64,000 nucleotides of DNA from Paracidovorax oryzae ATCC 19882 (GTDB lineage: Bacteria > Pseudomonadota > Gammaproteobacteria > Burkholderiales > Burkholderiaceae_C): assembly GCF_000687165.1 (NCBI RefSeq), contig NZ_JMKU01000018.1, positions 3,821 to 67,820 on the forward strand. Reading direction: 5' to 3'. A model generated the notes under the pieces. The model did no database searches, was not told where the DNA came from, and worked only from the letters and a program-made list of their open reading frames with translations. The position numbers were made by a program, and so were the translations under genes. Positions 11,517 to 20,062 of the stretch are shown in pieces; the first letter of the stretch is position 1; the number at the start of each line of letters is the position of its first letter.

Positions 11517-12173
11517 ATGGGCGAGCCGGCCATGCCTGTGCGCGGCGCTGCCGACGGCGCGACCCGCACCGCGTGGTGGCTGTTCGCACCGCCCGCGGCG
11601 CTCGTCGGGCTGCGCTGGCTGCTGCAATGGCACGATGACCGCTGGCCCGGGCCGGCCGTCTGGGCGCTGGCACCATTCGACGGCACGCGGGCGCCCGGCG
11701 CTGGCCTGGCCTTCCTCTGCATGGGGGCCACGGCCGTGGCCGTCGCCGGGGTGCTGCTGCGCTGGATGGCCCGGCGGTGGGGCCGGCAGGCCGCACGGCA
11801 CGCCGCCATCGGCGCATGGGTGCTGGCCTGCGCCGGAGGGGCCGTGGCCCTGGTGCTGCGGCACTGGGACGCCCGGCTGCTGCAGCCCCTGCCGGATGCC
11901 AGCGTGGTCGTGGCGGGCAGCCGGCCGCAGCCGGCCAGCCTGCGCGGCCCGGGCGGAACGCAGGTCGTGCTGCGCTGGCAGCCGGATACCGCTGGTGCGG
12001 CTGGCCCGCTGCTGCGGCAGGCCACCTTGCCCGATGACCCCGCCGCTGCCTGGAAACCGGGGCAGGCGGTACGCCTGCGCTGGGCGCGGGGGCGGTTCGG
12101 CGGCCTCTACGCCACCGGCTGGGATGTGCCGCCGACCGGCGGCGCAGTGCCCGGCGCGCCGCATCTTCCATAA
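11517..12173 (+). CDS. Hypothetical membrane protein between glyS and gmhB
   Basis: A protein of 218 residues with no family I can name. Three hydrophobic segments are visible: about 20-37 (WWLFAPPAALVGLRWLL), 63-82 (GLAFLCMGATAVAVAGVLL) and 96-115 (AIGAWVLACAGGAVALVL). A polar, Pro/Gly-rich C-terminal half (about 120-218) contains many tryptophans and probably faces the periplasm. It begins 6 bases after glyS and ends 8 bases before gmhB, so it is in the operon. The frame is strongly G/C-biased at third positions as in its neighbours, which supports coding. Confidence 0.7.
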   Translation: MGEPAMPVRGAADGATRTAWWLFAPPAALVGLRWLLQWHDDRWPGPAVWALAPFDGTRAPGAGLAFLCMGATAVAVAGVLLRWMARRWGRQAARHAAIGAWVLACAGGAVALVLRHWDARLLQPLPDASVVVAGSRPQPASLRGPGGTQVVLRWQPDTAGAAGPLLRQATLPDDPAAAWKPGQAVRLRWARGRFGGLYATGWDVPPTGGAVPGAPHLP

Positions 12174-12174
12174 T
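12169..12174 (+). promoter_or_regulatory. -10-like hexamer directly upstream of gmhB
   Basis: CATAAT is followed by exactly 7 bases (CGCGCGC) and then the gmhB ATG. If used, transcription would begin at or within a base or two of the start codon and give a leaderless message. It matches the arrangement in front of coaX. No good -35 box is seen, so this is tentative. Confidence 0.35.
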
Positions 12175-12181
12175 CGCGCGC

Positions 12182-12733
12182 ATGAAACTCGCCATTCTCG
12201 ACCGCGACGGCACGCTCAATGCGTCCGGCGAGGAATTCATTTCCGTGCCAGAAGAATGGGTGCCCGTGCCGGGCGTGCCCGAGGCCGTGGCGCGCCTCAC
12301 CCACGCGGGATGGCGCCTGGCCGTGGCCACCAACCAGCCCGGGCTGGGGCGCGGCCTCTTCGACGTGCTGGCGCTCAACGCCATCCATGCGCGCATGCAC
12401 CGGGTGCTGGCCGCCGCCGGCGGCCGCATCGAGGCGGTGTTCTACTGCCCCCATGCGCCCGACGAGGGGTGTGCCTGCCGCAAGCCGGCGCCGGGGCTGA
12501 TGGAGCAGATCCGCGAGCGGTACGGCGTGGAGGGCGGCGAGATCCTCGTGGTGGGCAACTGCCCGGAGCACCTGTGGGCCGGGGCCGCGATCGGCGCACG
12601 GCTCCATGCGGTGGGCGCGCCGCGGGAAGGCAGCCGCCCCTGGCCACCCGGCGTGCAACACCATGCCAGCCTGGCGGATTTCGCGGACCAGCTCCTGGCC
12701 GCGGGCGAGCGGCCTCCGCCAGCCGGCGACTGA
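12182..12733 (+). CDS. gmhB: D-glycero-beta-D-manno-heptose-1,7-bisphosphate 7-phosphatase
   Basis: HAD-superfamily phosphatase of the ADP-heptose pathway, which supplies the LPS inner core. It has 183 residues. The nucleophile motif LDRDGTLN (Asp7, Asp9), the Thr50 motif VATNQPG, the zinc loop CPHAPDEGCACRKP (Cys89, His91, Cys97, Cys99) and Lys101 are all present. The last HAD motif, normally VGD followed by a second acidic residue, reads VVGNCPEHLWAG, with Asn126 where a metal-binding Asp is expected. The protein may therefore have altered activity. A -10-like box lies 7 bases before the ATG. Confidence 0.88.
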   Translation: MKLAILDRDGTLNASGEEFISVPEEWVPVPGVPEAVARLTHAGWRLAVATNQPGLGRGLFDVLALNAIHARMHRVLAAAGGRIEAVFYCPHAPDEGCACRKPAPGLMEQIRERYGVEGGEILVVGNCPEHLWAGAAIGARLHAVGAPREGSRPWPPGVQHHASLADFADQLLAAGERPPPAGD

Positions 12734-12817
12734 CAAGCCCCCCGCGGCGTTGCGCACCGGACCGTCCCCAGCCGCCTCTCCCTCTGAATTTTTCCTTTCC
12801 TTCTTCCCATCCATCGC

Positions 12818-13573
12818 ATGGCCTTCATCCGCTCCGTTCTCCATCTGCTCTGGATGGCCCTCACCGTGGTGCCCTACACCCTCGCCATCCTCGTGGCCCG
12901 GCTGTTCGGCGCGCCCACCCGGGTGCGCTATGGCATCGCGCGTGCCTGGCTCAAGCTCACCACCGACGCGGCCCGCGTGATCATGGGCATCCGCACCCGC
13001 ATCACCGGCATGGAGCACCTGCCGAAGGATCCGGGGCAGGGCGTGGTGCTGCTGGTCAAGCACCAGTCCACCTACGAAACCTTCCTGATGCCGGCGATCA
13101 TGCCGCGCCCCCTTGCCTACGTGTTCAAGAAGGAACTGCTGCAGATCCCGTTCTTCGGCTGGTCCATCGGCAGCCTGGACATGATCCACATCGACCGCAA
13201 CCAGCGTGCGCGCGCCTTCGTCAAGGTGCTGCAGCAGGGCCGTGCCCTGCTGGCCCGCGGCACCTGGGTCATCATGTTTCCGGAAGGCACGCGCATCGAC
13301 CGCGGCCAGAAGGGCGACTACAAGAGCGGCGGCACGCGCCTCGCCATCGAGGCCGGCGTGCCCGTGGTGCCGGTGGCCGTGACCTCGGCCAAGGTCTGGC
13401 CCCGCAAGGCCTTCGTCAAGCGGCCCGGCACGGTGGATGTCTCCATCGGCCACCCCATACCCTCCACCGGGCGCAAGCCCGACGAACTGATGGCCGAGGT
13501 CGAAGCATGGATCGAAGGCGAGATGCGGCGCCTGGATCCGGACGCCTACGGGGCCTCCGGCACGGACCGGTGA
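12818..13573 (+). CDS. plsC: 1-acyl-sn-glycerol-3-phosphate acyltransferase (PlsC family)
   Basis: Membrane-bound acyltransferase that converts lysophosphatidic acid to phosphatidic acid. It has 251 residues, with an N-terminal membrane segment (about 5-28, LHLLWMALTVVPYTLAILVARLF). The catalytic motif is KHQSTYET near residue 75, an HX4E variant often seen in this branch. The substrate motif FPEGTRID lies near residue 152, with PVVPVAV further on. No Shine-Dalgarno precedes the ATG; instead a C/T-rich tract covers about 12775-12815. The stop overlaps the start of the next gene (TGATG). Confidence 0.92.
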   Translation: MAFIRSVLHLLWMALTVVPYTLAILVARLFGAPTRVRYGIARAWLKLTTDAARVIMGIRTRITGMEHLPKDPGQGVVLLVKHQSTYETFLMPAIMPRPLAYVFKKELLQIPFFGWSIGSLDMIHIDRNQRARAFVKVLQQGRALLARGTWVIMFPEGTRIDRGQKGDYKSGGTRLAIEAGVPVVPVAVTSAKVWPRKAFVKRPGTVDVSIGHPIPSTGRKPDELMAEVEAWIEGEMRRLDPDAYGASGTDR

Positions 13574-14484
13574 TGCAGCGCCTGGTGCAGCTCGCACTGG
13601 ATTTCTTCGGCGGGGACGGCGGTGCCGCTCCGCCGGCTCCTTCGCGCGGCGTCCTTCCCGATGCCGCGCCGCGGAGCGTAGCCGGTCCGGCCGCGGCAGG
13701 CGGAGACGGCAACGTGCTGCGCGGGCCCATGGAGTTCCGCCATCCCCGGGCAAACCGTGAACTGCTGCTGGGCGACGTGCTGGTCGCCTACGCGCTGCAG
13801 CGCTCCCGCAGGCGCACCATCGGCTTCACCGTGGGCGCGGACGGGCTCTCCGTGCGGTCGCCCGGATGGGTCTCGCTCGCCAACGTGGATGCGGCCGTGC
13901 GGGAGAAGGCCGCCTGGATCCTGCGCAAGCTCGGCGAGGCGCAGGAACGCCAGCGGCGCCAGGCAGATGCGCGCATCGCCTGGGGCGACGGGGCCGTGCT
14001 GCCCTACATGGGCGAGCCGATCGCCATCGTGCTGGACCCGGCGCACGGCTTCCGGGAGCAGGGTGGAGCGCTGGTGCCCGGCCCGGACGGTGCCCTGGCC
14101 CTCCATGTCGGCCTGCCACGCGCGGCCACCCCGGAGCAGGTGCGCGACGCTGTCCAGGCCTGGCTCATGCGCGACGCGCGCCGCCATTTCACGGCCCGGC
14201 TGGACCATTTCGCTCCGCTCCTGGGCGTGCAATGGCGCACGCTGCGGCTGTCGAGCGCCCACACCCGATGGGGCAGCGCGCGCGCCGACGGCTCCATCCG
14301 GCTGAACTGGCGCCTGCTGCACTACCGGCCGGCCATCATCGACTATGTGGTCGCCCACGAACTCTCGCACCTGCGCCACATGGACCACAGCCCCCGCTTC
14401 TGGGACACGGTGGCGACCGTGGTGCCCGACTACGCGGCGCTGCGAGACCGGCTGCGCGACGATCCCGCGCCGCAATGGGACTGA
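13573..14484 (+). CDS. YgjP/M48-type zinc metallopeptidase-like protein
   Basis: A protein of 303 residues of the YgjP-like (DUF45) family. A low-complexity Ala/Pro/Gly stretch occupies residues 15-50. The conserved core begins at VAYALQRSRRRTIGFTVG, and the C-terminal metal site reads HELSHLRHMDHSPRFWDTV near residues 260-280 (HExxH with a downstream His). The segment WGSARADGSIRLNWRLLHY is the family's usual lead-in. The substrate is unknown. The start overlaps the plsC stop (TGATG), so it is coupled to plsC, a pairing common in betaproteobacteria. Confidence 0.85.
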   Translation: MQRLVQLALDFFGGDGGAAPPAPSRGVLPDAAPRSVAGPAAAGGDGNVLRGPMEFRHPRANRELLLGDVLVAYALQRSRRRTIGFTVGADGLSVRSPGWVSLANVDAAVREKAAWILRKLGEAQERQRRQADARIAWGDGAVLPYMGEPIAIVLDPAHGFREQGGALVPGPDGALALHVGLPRAATPEQVRDAVQAWLMRDARRHFTARLDHFAPLLGVQWRTLRLSSAHTRWGSARADGSIRLNWRLLHYRPAIIDYVVAHELSHLRHMDHSPRFWDTVATVVPDYAALRDRLRDDPAPQWD

Positions 14485-14518
14485 GGGCGCCGCGTTGCCT
14501 CGGCCCGGCCGGCTGGCA

Positions 14519-14524
14519 CAGAAT
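14519..14524 (+). promoter_or_regulatory. -10-like hexamer upstream of the rhodanese gene
   Basis: CAGAAT is followed by 6 bases (GCGGGC) and the ATG at 14531, similar in layout to the boxes before gmhB and coaX. No Shine-Dalgarno is visible in the 46 bases between genes. Tentative. Confidence 0.25.
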
Positions 14525-14530
14525 GCGGGC

Positions 14531-14974
14531 ATGACCACTTCCTCTCCTTCCTCTTCTTCCCCCGCCGCCGAGGTCCTCCCTGCCGAAGGCTACGCGGGTG
14601 ATGTCTCTCCCCAGACCGCATGGCAGTGGGTACAGGGCGGCCGGGCCGTGCTGGTGGACGTGCGCACCGATGCGGAGCGCGACTGGGTGGGATTCGTGCC
14701 GGGGGCCGTCGCCATTTCCTGGAAGGTCTATCCCGGCATGGCGCCCAATCCCGACTTCGACGAGGCCCTGCGTGCTGCCGTGCCCCCGGACGGGCAGGCC
14801 GTGCTGCTGTGCCGCAGCGGGGTGCGCTCCGTGGCAGCGGCCCGCCGTGCGACCGAGCTGGGGCTCGCGGCCTACAACATCCTGGAAGGCTTCGAAGGCG
14901 ATGCGGATGCCGAGGGGCACCGCAACCGCACGGGAGGCTGGCGCTTCCGCGGCCTGCCCTGGCGGCAGGGCTGA
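14531..14974 (+). CDS. Rhodanese-like domain protein
   Basis: A small cytoplasmic protein of 147 residues with one rhodanese domain (about 25-140) that can carry a persulfide on Cys94, in the active-site loop LLCRSGVRS. LVDVRTDAERDWVGFVPGA is the typical first half. The first 15 residues are almost all Ser, Thr, Pro and Ala. The physiological sulfur acceptor is unknown. The ATG at 14531 fits the domain boundary; the frame is open upstream. It converges on the paiB-like gene with 6 bases between stops. Confidence 0.87.
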   Translation: MTTSSPSSSSPAAEVLPAEGYAGDVSPQTAWQWVQGGRAVLVDVRTDAERDWVGFVPGAVAISWKVYPGMAPNPDFDEALRAAVPPDGQAVLLCRSGVRSVAAARRATELGLAAYNILEGFEGDADAEGHRNRTGGWRFRGLPWRQG

Positions 14975-14980
14975 TTCCTC

Positions 14981-15622
14981 TCAGAGCGGCTTGCGCGCAG
15001 GCGATGCCTCCAGCATGGCATCCGCCAGCGCCTCCTGTCCGCTTTCGCGCAGTGACCGCACCGCACCGGCGAAGTCGCGGTCGTCGCGGTTCTGGCTGAG
15101 CTTGCGCTTGCCTTCCATGCGGGTGATGGCGATCTCTATCCCCACGATCTGCTGCACCATCGCATCCAGGTAGTCCGCGGGCGCATCACCCATCTTCCAG
15201 GGCCGCTCCATGGCGGCTTCGTGCCGGCGCGTGAGCCGTGCGACCACGCCGCGCACGAATGCACCGTCGTCGCGCACGGCCATGCGGCCATGGACATGGA
15301 CGGCTTCGTAGTTCCACGTGGGCACGTGGCGGTGGTGCTCGGCCGTGCCGGGATACCACTGGGGCGAGATATATCCCTCGGCGCCGCGGAACACCACCAG
15401 CACCTCGGTTTCGTCCGCCACCTCCGTCCACACGGGATTGGCGCGCGCCACATGGCCCGCCAGCGTGCCGAGCGGCCCCTTGCCGGCATCCAGCAGGAAC
15501 GGGAGATGGTTGGCATCCAGGCCCCGTGCCCCCTGGGTGACCAGCATCCCCAGCGGATGGCTTTCGATGAGGCGGTGCTGTTCGGACGTCCGGGATTCGG
15601 TGAAGGCGGCGGGCAGGTACAT
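14981..15622 (-). CDS. PaiB-like FMN-binding protein
   Basis: A protein of 213 residues of the PaiB family (split-barrel, flavin-reductase-like fold), named for a Bacillus repressor of protease genes. MYLPAAFTE at the start, GMLVTQGARGLDANHLPFLLD, FRGAEGYISPQWYPG and VPTWNYEAVHVHGR are family signatures. Many proteobacterial members are of unknown function, so a regulatory role should not be assumed. It is followed upstream by about 170 bases without features before the LysM gene, which is on the same strand. Confidence 0.85.
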   Translation of the reverse strand: MYLPAAFTESRTSEQHRLIESHPLGMLVTQGARGLDANHLPFLLDAGKGPLGTLAGHVARANPVWTEVADETEVLVVFRGAEGYISPQWYPGTAEHHRHVPTWNYEAVHVHGRMAVRDDGAFVRGVVARLTRRHEAAMERPWKMGDAPADYLDAMVQQIVGIEIAITRMEGKRKLSQNRDDRDFAGAVRSLRESGQEALADAMLEASPARKPL

Positions 15623-15793
15623 GGTCGGAGCGAGGGCGGTGGGGGGGCTGGCGGTGCCCGCCAGCCTGCCTCAAATGTGCCCCCGTCGGGGGCAATGGTG
15701 GGAGCGGCCGACGAGGGCCGTCACCGCCGGGCATTCCGGCCGACAAAGGCCGGTGCGGTACCTGGCGCCCGGCCTGCCGGCCGGGGCCACGTG

Positions 15794-16285
15794 TCACAGG
15801 GGCGGAATGCGCAGCTTCTGGCCCGGATAGATCTTGTCCGGGTGCGTCAGCATGGGCTGGTTGGCTTCGAAGATGCGCGGGTACTTGTTGGCATCGCCGT
15901 AGTACTTCTTGGCAATCGCCGACAGTGTGTCGCCTCGCACCACGTCATGGTATTGCGCTTCGGGCTCGGACGCCTGCACGGCCATCTTGTTGTCCACGCT
16001 CGTCACGCCGGACACATTGCCGCAGCACAGCGTGACCTTCTCCTTCGCGGCCTGGTTCGGCGCCTCGCCCTGCACGGTCACCTTGCCCTCCGGGCCCGCG
16101 AACGTCACCCGCACATCGCGCACGCCGAGGTTCTGGGAAGCGATGTAGGTCTCGATCGCCTTGCCGGCGGTGGCGTTGAGTTCCTCCTGGCTTGGTGCGG
16201 CGGGCGCAGCGGCCGGCGCGGCATGCGCATCCTTGCCCCCGAACAGCTTTTCCCCGGCTTCCTTGACGAAGCTGAAAAGTCCCAT
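15794..16285 (-). CDS. BON and LysM domain protein (Kbp/YgaU-like)
   Basis: A protein of 163 residues with an N-terminal [16 protein letters not shown] segment, an Ala/Pro linker, a BON domain (about 32-88) and a C-terminal LysM domain (about 112-161, [32 protein letters not shown]). This is the layout of E. coli Kbp, a cytoplasmic potassium-binding protein. There is no signal peptide, which agrees with a Kbp-like rather than a cell-wall role. The start at 16285 is fixed by AAGGAG 7 bases upstream on the minus strand. It is divergent from coaX. Confidence 0.88.
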   Translation of the reverse strand: MGLFSFVKEAGEKLFGGKDAHAAPAAAPAAPSQEELNATAGKAIETYIASQNLGVRDVRVTFAGPEGKVTVQGEAPNQAAKEKVTLCCGNVSGVTSVDNKMAVQASEPEAQYHDVVRGDTLSAIAKKYYGDANKYPRIFEANQPMLTHPDKIYPGQKLRIPPL

Positions 16286-16457
16286 GGCATTGCTCCTTTT
16301 TTCTGGATGAAAGAACGGTCGGCTGGTTGCCGACCCGGAACACTTTAGCGCCTGGGAGCGCACCTGCCCTGTCGGACATCGGCCCGAGCCCGGCCGTGGG
16401 TCAGGGTGGGCCGGACCAGGGTGTGCCGCACGGAACAGTCGCCTTTGTAAAACTCGT

Positions 16458-16463
16458 GATAAT
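16458..16463 (+). promoter_or_regulatory. -10-like hexamer directly upstream of coaX
   Basis: GATAAT is followed by exactly 7 bases (CCGCCGC) and the coaX ATG, the same spacing as at gmhB. No Shine-Dalgarno precedes the ATG. Together these suggest a leaderless transcript. The -35 region is poor, so confidence is limited. Confidence 0.4.
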
Positions 16464-16470
16464 CCGCCGC

Positions 16471-17235
16471 ATGACTTTTCTGGCCATCGATGTCGGCAAC
16501 ACCCGCCTGAAATGGGCGATGTACGACGCCCCCGAGCCGGGCGCCGCCGTGCTGGCCCATGGCGCCGAATTCCTCGACCACATCGAGCGCCTCGCGGACA
16601 GCGCCTGGGCCGGGTTGCCCGCGCCCACGCGCATGCTCGGCTGCGTCGTGGCCGGCGACGCCGTGCGCCGGCGCGTCATGGAGCAGATGGAGTGGTGGGA
16701 CGTGCCCGCCCACTGGGTTGTTCCCTCCGCGCAGGAAGCGGGGCTCGTCAACGGCTACGACCATCCCACGCGCCTGGGGTCGGACCGCTGGGTGGCCATG
16801 ATCGGCGCACGCCACCGGCTGCTGCGGCAGGGCGCCGCACGGCCCCTGGTGGTGGTGATGGTCGGAACGGCGGTGACCGTGGAAGCCATCGATGCCGAAG
16901 GCCGCTTCCTGGGAGGCCTCATCCTCCCGGGGCACGGCATCATGCTGCGGGCCCTGGAATCCGGCACCGCGGGGCTGCACGTTCCCACCGGCGAAGTGAA
17001 GCTGTTTCCCACCAACACCAGCGATGCGCTCACCAGCGGCGGTACCTACGCCATCGCCGGCGCCGTCGAGCGCATGGTGCAGCACGTCATCCAGCACTGC
17101 GGCGAAGAGCCCGCGTGCATGATGACCGGGGGAGCGGGCTGGAAAATGGCGCCCAGCATGACGCGGCCGTTCGATCTGATCGAGAACCTGATTTTCGAGG
17201 GGTTGCTCGCCATCGCGGCGGAGCGGTTTCGCTAG
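16471..17235 (+). CDS. coaX: Type III pantothenate kinase
   Basis: Phosphorylates pantothenate, the first step of coenzyme A synthesis; the type III enzyme is not inhibited by CoA. It has 254 residues in the ASKHA fold. Seen are the phosphate-1 motif [33 protein letters not shown] with the catalytic Asp, [15 protein letters not shown] and [15 protein letters not shown]. The chosen ATG begins the conserved N-terminus. The 3' end overlaps the convergent TPR-like gene by 4 bases. Potential leaderless start (see the box at 16458). Confidence 0.95.
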   Translation: MTFLAIDVGNTRLKWAMYDAPEPGAAVLAHGAEFLDHIERLADSAWAGLPAPTRMLGCVVAGDAVRRRVMEQMEWWDVPAHWVVPSAQEAGLVNGYDHPTRLGSDRWVAMIGARHRLLRQGAARPLVVVMVGTAVTVEAIDAEGRFLGGLILPGHGIMLRALESGTAGLHVPTGEVKLFPTNTSDALTSGGTYAIAGAVERMVQHVIQHCGEEPACMMTGGAGWKMAPSMTRPFDLIENLIFEGLLAIAAERFR

Positions 17236-18008
17236 CCTTCGGCCAGCTCCAGCCGCGCCAGCTCCACGGCCAGCCGTTCCGCCGCGTCGGCGGCCTCGGT
17301 GCCTGCCGCTTCCTCGTAGAGCTTCGTGGCCAGGTCTTCCTGTTTCGCTCCGTCCAGCATCAGGAGCGCATTGGCGTGCTCGATGCGCCCGATCACGGAG
17401 TGGGGGTTCAGTGCGAAGGATTCCGCGAAGAGGCGCAGGCTCTCCTCGCGGCGCGCGCCGTGGGTGATGCTGCCCACCATCTCCCCGACCTTGTCGATCA
17501 CCTCGGCATGGAAAACGGCCAGGGCCAGCCGCGCATCGGCATGGCGTTCGCTCAGTGCGATCGTGCGGTCCAGCGCCGTCCGAACCTGGCGCGTGAGGCC
17601 GAGTGCCAGCGCCTTGGCCACGCTGATGCCCTGGCTGTACCGACCGAGGGCGTAGGCGTGCCAGAACCAGGCGTTCGGATTGCCAGGTTCCGCGTCCGCC
17701 TGGGCCCGTGCACGCTGCGCTGCCGCACCGAGCAGCTCGAGCCGGCGGCTTTCGCTGGGCTCCAGGTAGATCGCATGGACGATCGTGGCCTTGTTCGCGG
17801 CGGTGATACCCGAGCCGCCGGCCGCCAGCCCCGCCCGGGCGGCTTCCTCGAAGTTTCCGCAGTGGAACAGTGTCCAGGCCTCGAGCGCCGCGGGGTCCCG
17901 GGGGACGGGCTCCGCATCGCCCCGGTGCAGCCGCTCCCATTCGCGCAGCACGTCGCCGGTCGTGAAAGCGTACTCTCCGGCGTGGGGGAAGGGGGTCCAG
18001 GATGGCAT
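17232..18008 (-). CDS. Hypothetical TPR-like helical repeat protein
   Basis: A cytoplasmic protein of 258 residues, rich in Ala and Leu with alternating helices. It contains several degenerate tetratricopeptide-type units (for example [21 protein letters not shown] near 48-68 and [26 protein letters not shown] near 112-137). No catalytic motif or signal peptide is present. The first 20 residues ([21 protein letters not shown]) are not repeat-like. I do not recognise a named family. It lies 36 bases downstream of the TetR gene on the same strand, so the two are probably co-transcribed. Confidence 0.75.
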   Translation of the reverse strand: MPSWTPFPHAGEYAFTTGDVLREWERLHRGDAEPVPRDPAALEAWTLFHCGNFEEAARAGLAAGGSGITAANKATIVHAIYLEPSESRRLELLGAAAQRARAQADAEPGNPNAWFWHAYALGRYSQGISVAKALALGLTRQVRTALDRTIALSERHADARLALAVFHAEVIDKVGEMVGSITHGARREESLRLFAESFALNPHSVIGRIEHANALLMLDGAKQEDLATKLYEEAAGTEAADAAERLAVELARLELAEG

Positions 18009-18044
18009 GAAGGGTCCTGCGTTCGTGCGGAAAAGGGGGCCGTG

Positions 18045-18710
18045 TCAGGCGGCGTCGGCCGGCTCGTGGTTGTCGTCCAGGGCCTGCAGGTGCTGGCGCT
18101 GGTCGTCGGCGAGGTAGGGCCCCAGCAGTCCGAGTACATGCTGGGCCCCGCGCAGCAGCATGGTCTGCGCATTGGAGGGCTCCAGCGCGTGGCGCGGATC
18201 GCGGACGTATTCGAAGCTCAGCCAGTACGTGACGGCGACCATCAGATTGTCGGCCACCGTGTCGAGTTCCCTCGGGCCGAGCCGCAGCGATCCCGCCTGC
18301 TCCATGCCCCGCAGCATGGCGCGCACGGCGCCAGCCTTGCGCGCCAGCAGCTCCCGGAAATGCGTCTCCACATGCCGGTTGCGCGACATCAGGTCGTTGA
18401 GGTCCCGGTAAAGGAAACGGTACTGCCAGATACGCTCTAGCACCGCATGCAGCAACAGCCGGGCATCCTCCACATCGCGCACCCGGGCGGCCGACTCCAG
18501 CAGTTCGGATAACTCCGCTTCATAGCGTGCATAGAGCGCCGTGACCAGTTCGTCCTTGGCCGGATAGTGGTAGTAGAGGTTGCCCGGGCTGATACGCAGC
18601 TCCGCCGAAATGGCCGTGGTGGACACATTGGGTTCACCGAAGCGGTTGAACAGCTCCAGCGTTGTCTCCAGGATGCGCTCCGCGGTACGCCGCGGCGCTT
18701 TCTTTGCCAT
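18045..18710 (-). CDS. TetR-family transcriptional regulator
   Basis: A regulator of 221 residues with an N-terminal helix-turn-helix (about 10-55, [20 protein letters not shown] then [19 protein letters not shown]). The long helical C-terminal domain resembles the TetR_C_13-like group ([25 protein letters not shown]). GGAGG lies 6 bases before the ATG at 18710, which decides the start against a longer frame. It is divergent from rfbB by 266 bases and upstream of the TPR-like gene. The effector and targets are unknown. Confidence 0.88.
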   Translation of the reverse strand: MAKKAPRRTAERILETTLELFNRFGEPNVSTTAISAELRISPGNLYYHYPAKDELVTALYARYEAELSELLESAARVRDVEDARLLLHAVLERIWQYRFLYRDLNDLMSRNRHVETHFRELLARKAGAVRAMLRGMEQAGSLRLGPRELDTVADNLMVAVTYWLSFEYVRDPRHALEPSNAQTMLLRGAQHVLGLLGPYLADDQRQHLQALDDNHEPADAA

Positions 18711-18906
18711 CGGTGCCTCCCTTGTGCCTTCGGCGGGGGATAGTTGTTGACGTGCTCTTGCTGGCCGCATGTGCCGGCCCGGCCCATGTTCCCGCTCCTT
18801 GCCGGTCCACTCTACCCTGCCGCAGCCTCCGCGTCCTGTTGCAGTGCATCATGCGGGGTCGTGATGAAGCCCGTCCTCCGGTCCCGCTGTGCTCCTCGTG
18901 CGCTTG

Positions 18907-18924
18907 GTTACGGCGGTTTGTAAC
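18907..18924. promoter_or_regulatory. GTTAC-N8-GTAAC inverted repeat upstream of rfbB
   Basis: GTTAC and GTAAC flank 8 bases, in the context TTGGTTAC...GTAACGCG. It sits 8 bases before a -10-like GATAAT (18932-18937) and 53 bases before the rfbB ATG. A near-copy with the same flanks (TTGGTTAC, GTAACGCG) occurs upstream of the bactofilin gene. It may bind a regulator of the rhamnose operon; this is inference. Confidence 0.4.
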
Positions 18925-18976
18925 GCGATGGGATAATCCCGCATTCGGCCGCAAGGCGTCTTTGCTCAAACGATCC

Positions 18977-20062
18977 ATGATTCTGGTCACCGGCGGCGCG
19001 GGTTTCATCGGCGCCAACTTCGTCCTCGAATGGCTGGCCTGCGGCGATGAGCCCCTCGTCAACCTTGACAAGCTCACCTACGCAGGCAACCTGCAGAACC
19101 TCGCGTCGCTGCAGGGCGATGCGCGCCACCTGTTCGTCCAGGGGGACATCGGCGACCGGGAGCTTCTTTCCCGGCTGCTGGCCGAGCACCGGCCTCGCGC
19201 CATCGTGAATTTCGCGGCCGAATCGCATGTGGACCGCTCCATCCATGGCCCGGAAGACTTCATCCAGACCAACGTGGTCGGCACCTTCCGCCTGCTCGAA
19301 GCCGTCCGCGAGTACTGGCAGTCCCTGCCCGGGGATGAGCGCGCCGCGTTCCGGTTCCTGCACGTCTCCACGGACGAGGTCTACGGCACCCTGGCGCCCG
19401 AGGCACCGGCCTTCGCCGAAACCCATTCCTACGAGCCCAACAGTCCGTACTCCGCCAGCAAGGCCGCCAGCGACCACCTCGTCCGGGCCTGGCACCATAC
19501 CTACGGCCTGCCGGTGCTGACCACCAACTGCAGCAACAACTACGGCCCCTTCCACTTCCCCGAGAAGCTGATCCCGCTGATGATCGTCAACGCACTGGCC
19601 TGCAAGCCGCTGCCCGTGTATGGCGATGGCATGCAGATCCGCGACTGGCTCTATGTGCGCGACCACTGCAGCGCCATCCGCCGCGTGCTGCAGGCCGGCC
19701 GGCCCGGCGAGACCTACAACGTGGGCGGCTGGAACGAAAAGCCCAACATCGAGATCGTGAAGACCATCTGCGCCCTGCTCGACGAGCTGCGTCCGCGCGC
19801 CGATGGCGAGCGCTATGAAAGCCAGATCGCCTACGTGAAGGACCGCCCGGGCCACGACCGCCGCTATGCCATCGACGCCCGCAAGATCGAGCGCGAACTC
19901 GGATGGAAGCCTGCCGAGACCTTCGAGACCGGGATCCGCAAGACCGTGGAGTGGTACCTCGCGCATGGCGAGTGGGTGGATGCCGTGACCAGCGGCGCCT
20001 ACCGCGAGTGGATCGACCGCCAGTACCGCAAGCCCGCCGTGCAGGACGCCGCCACCGCATGA
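18977..20062 (+). CDS. rfbB: dTDP-glucose 4,6-dehydratase
   Basis: Second enzyme of dTDP-L-rhamnose synthesis: oxidises and dehydrates dTDP-glucose to dTDP-4-keto-6-deoxyglucose using bound NAD. It has 361 residues and is an extended short-chain dehydrogenase. The Rossmann motif is [28 protein letters not shown] and [11 protein letters not shown] carry the active-site Thr-Asp-Glu, and [14 protein letters not shown] the Tyr-Lys pair. The ATG at 18977 starts the glycine-rich motif at once, as in the family. The gene overlaps rfbD by ATGA. First gene of rfbBDAC. Confidence 0.97.
   Translation: MILVTGGAGFIGANFVLEWLACGDEPLVNLDKLTYAGNLQNLASLQGDARHLFVQGDIGDRELLSRLLAEHRPRAIVNFAAESHVDRSIHGPEDFIQTNVVGTFRLLEAVREYWQSLPGDERAAFRFLHVSTDEVYGTLAPEAPAFAETHSYEPNSPYSASKAASDHLVRAWHHTYGLPVLTTNCSNNYGPFHFPEKLIPLMIVNALACKPLPVYGDGMQIRDWLYVRDHCSAIRRVLQAGRPGETYNVGGWNEKPNIEIVKTICALLDELRPRADGERYESQIAYVKDRPGHDRRYAIDARKIERELGWKPAETFETGIRKTVEWYLAHGEWVDAVTSGAYREWIDRQYRKPAVQDAATA

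Noticed and set aside
16317-16335. 7-bp hairpin GGTCGGC/GCCGACC upstream of the LysM gene
   Set aside because: No T-run, and it lies about 30 bases ahead of the minus-strand gene; may be a leader hairpin but is too weak to call.
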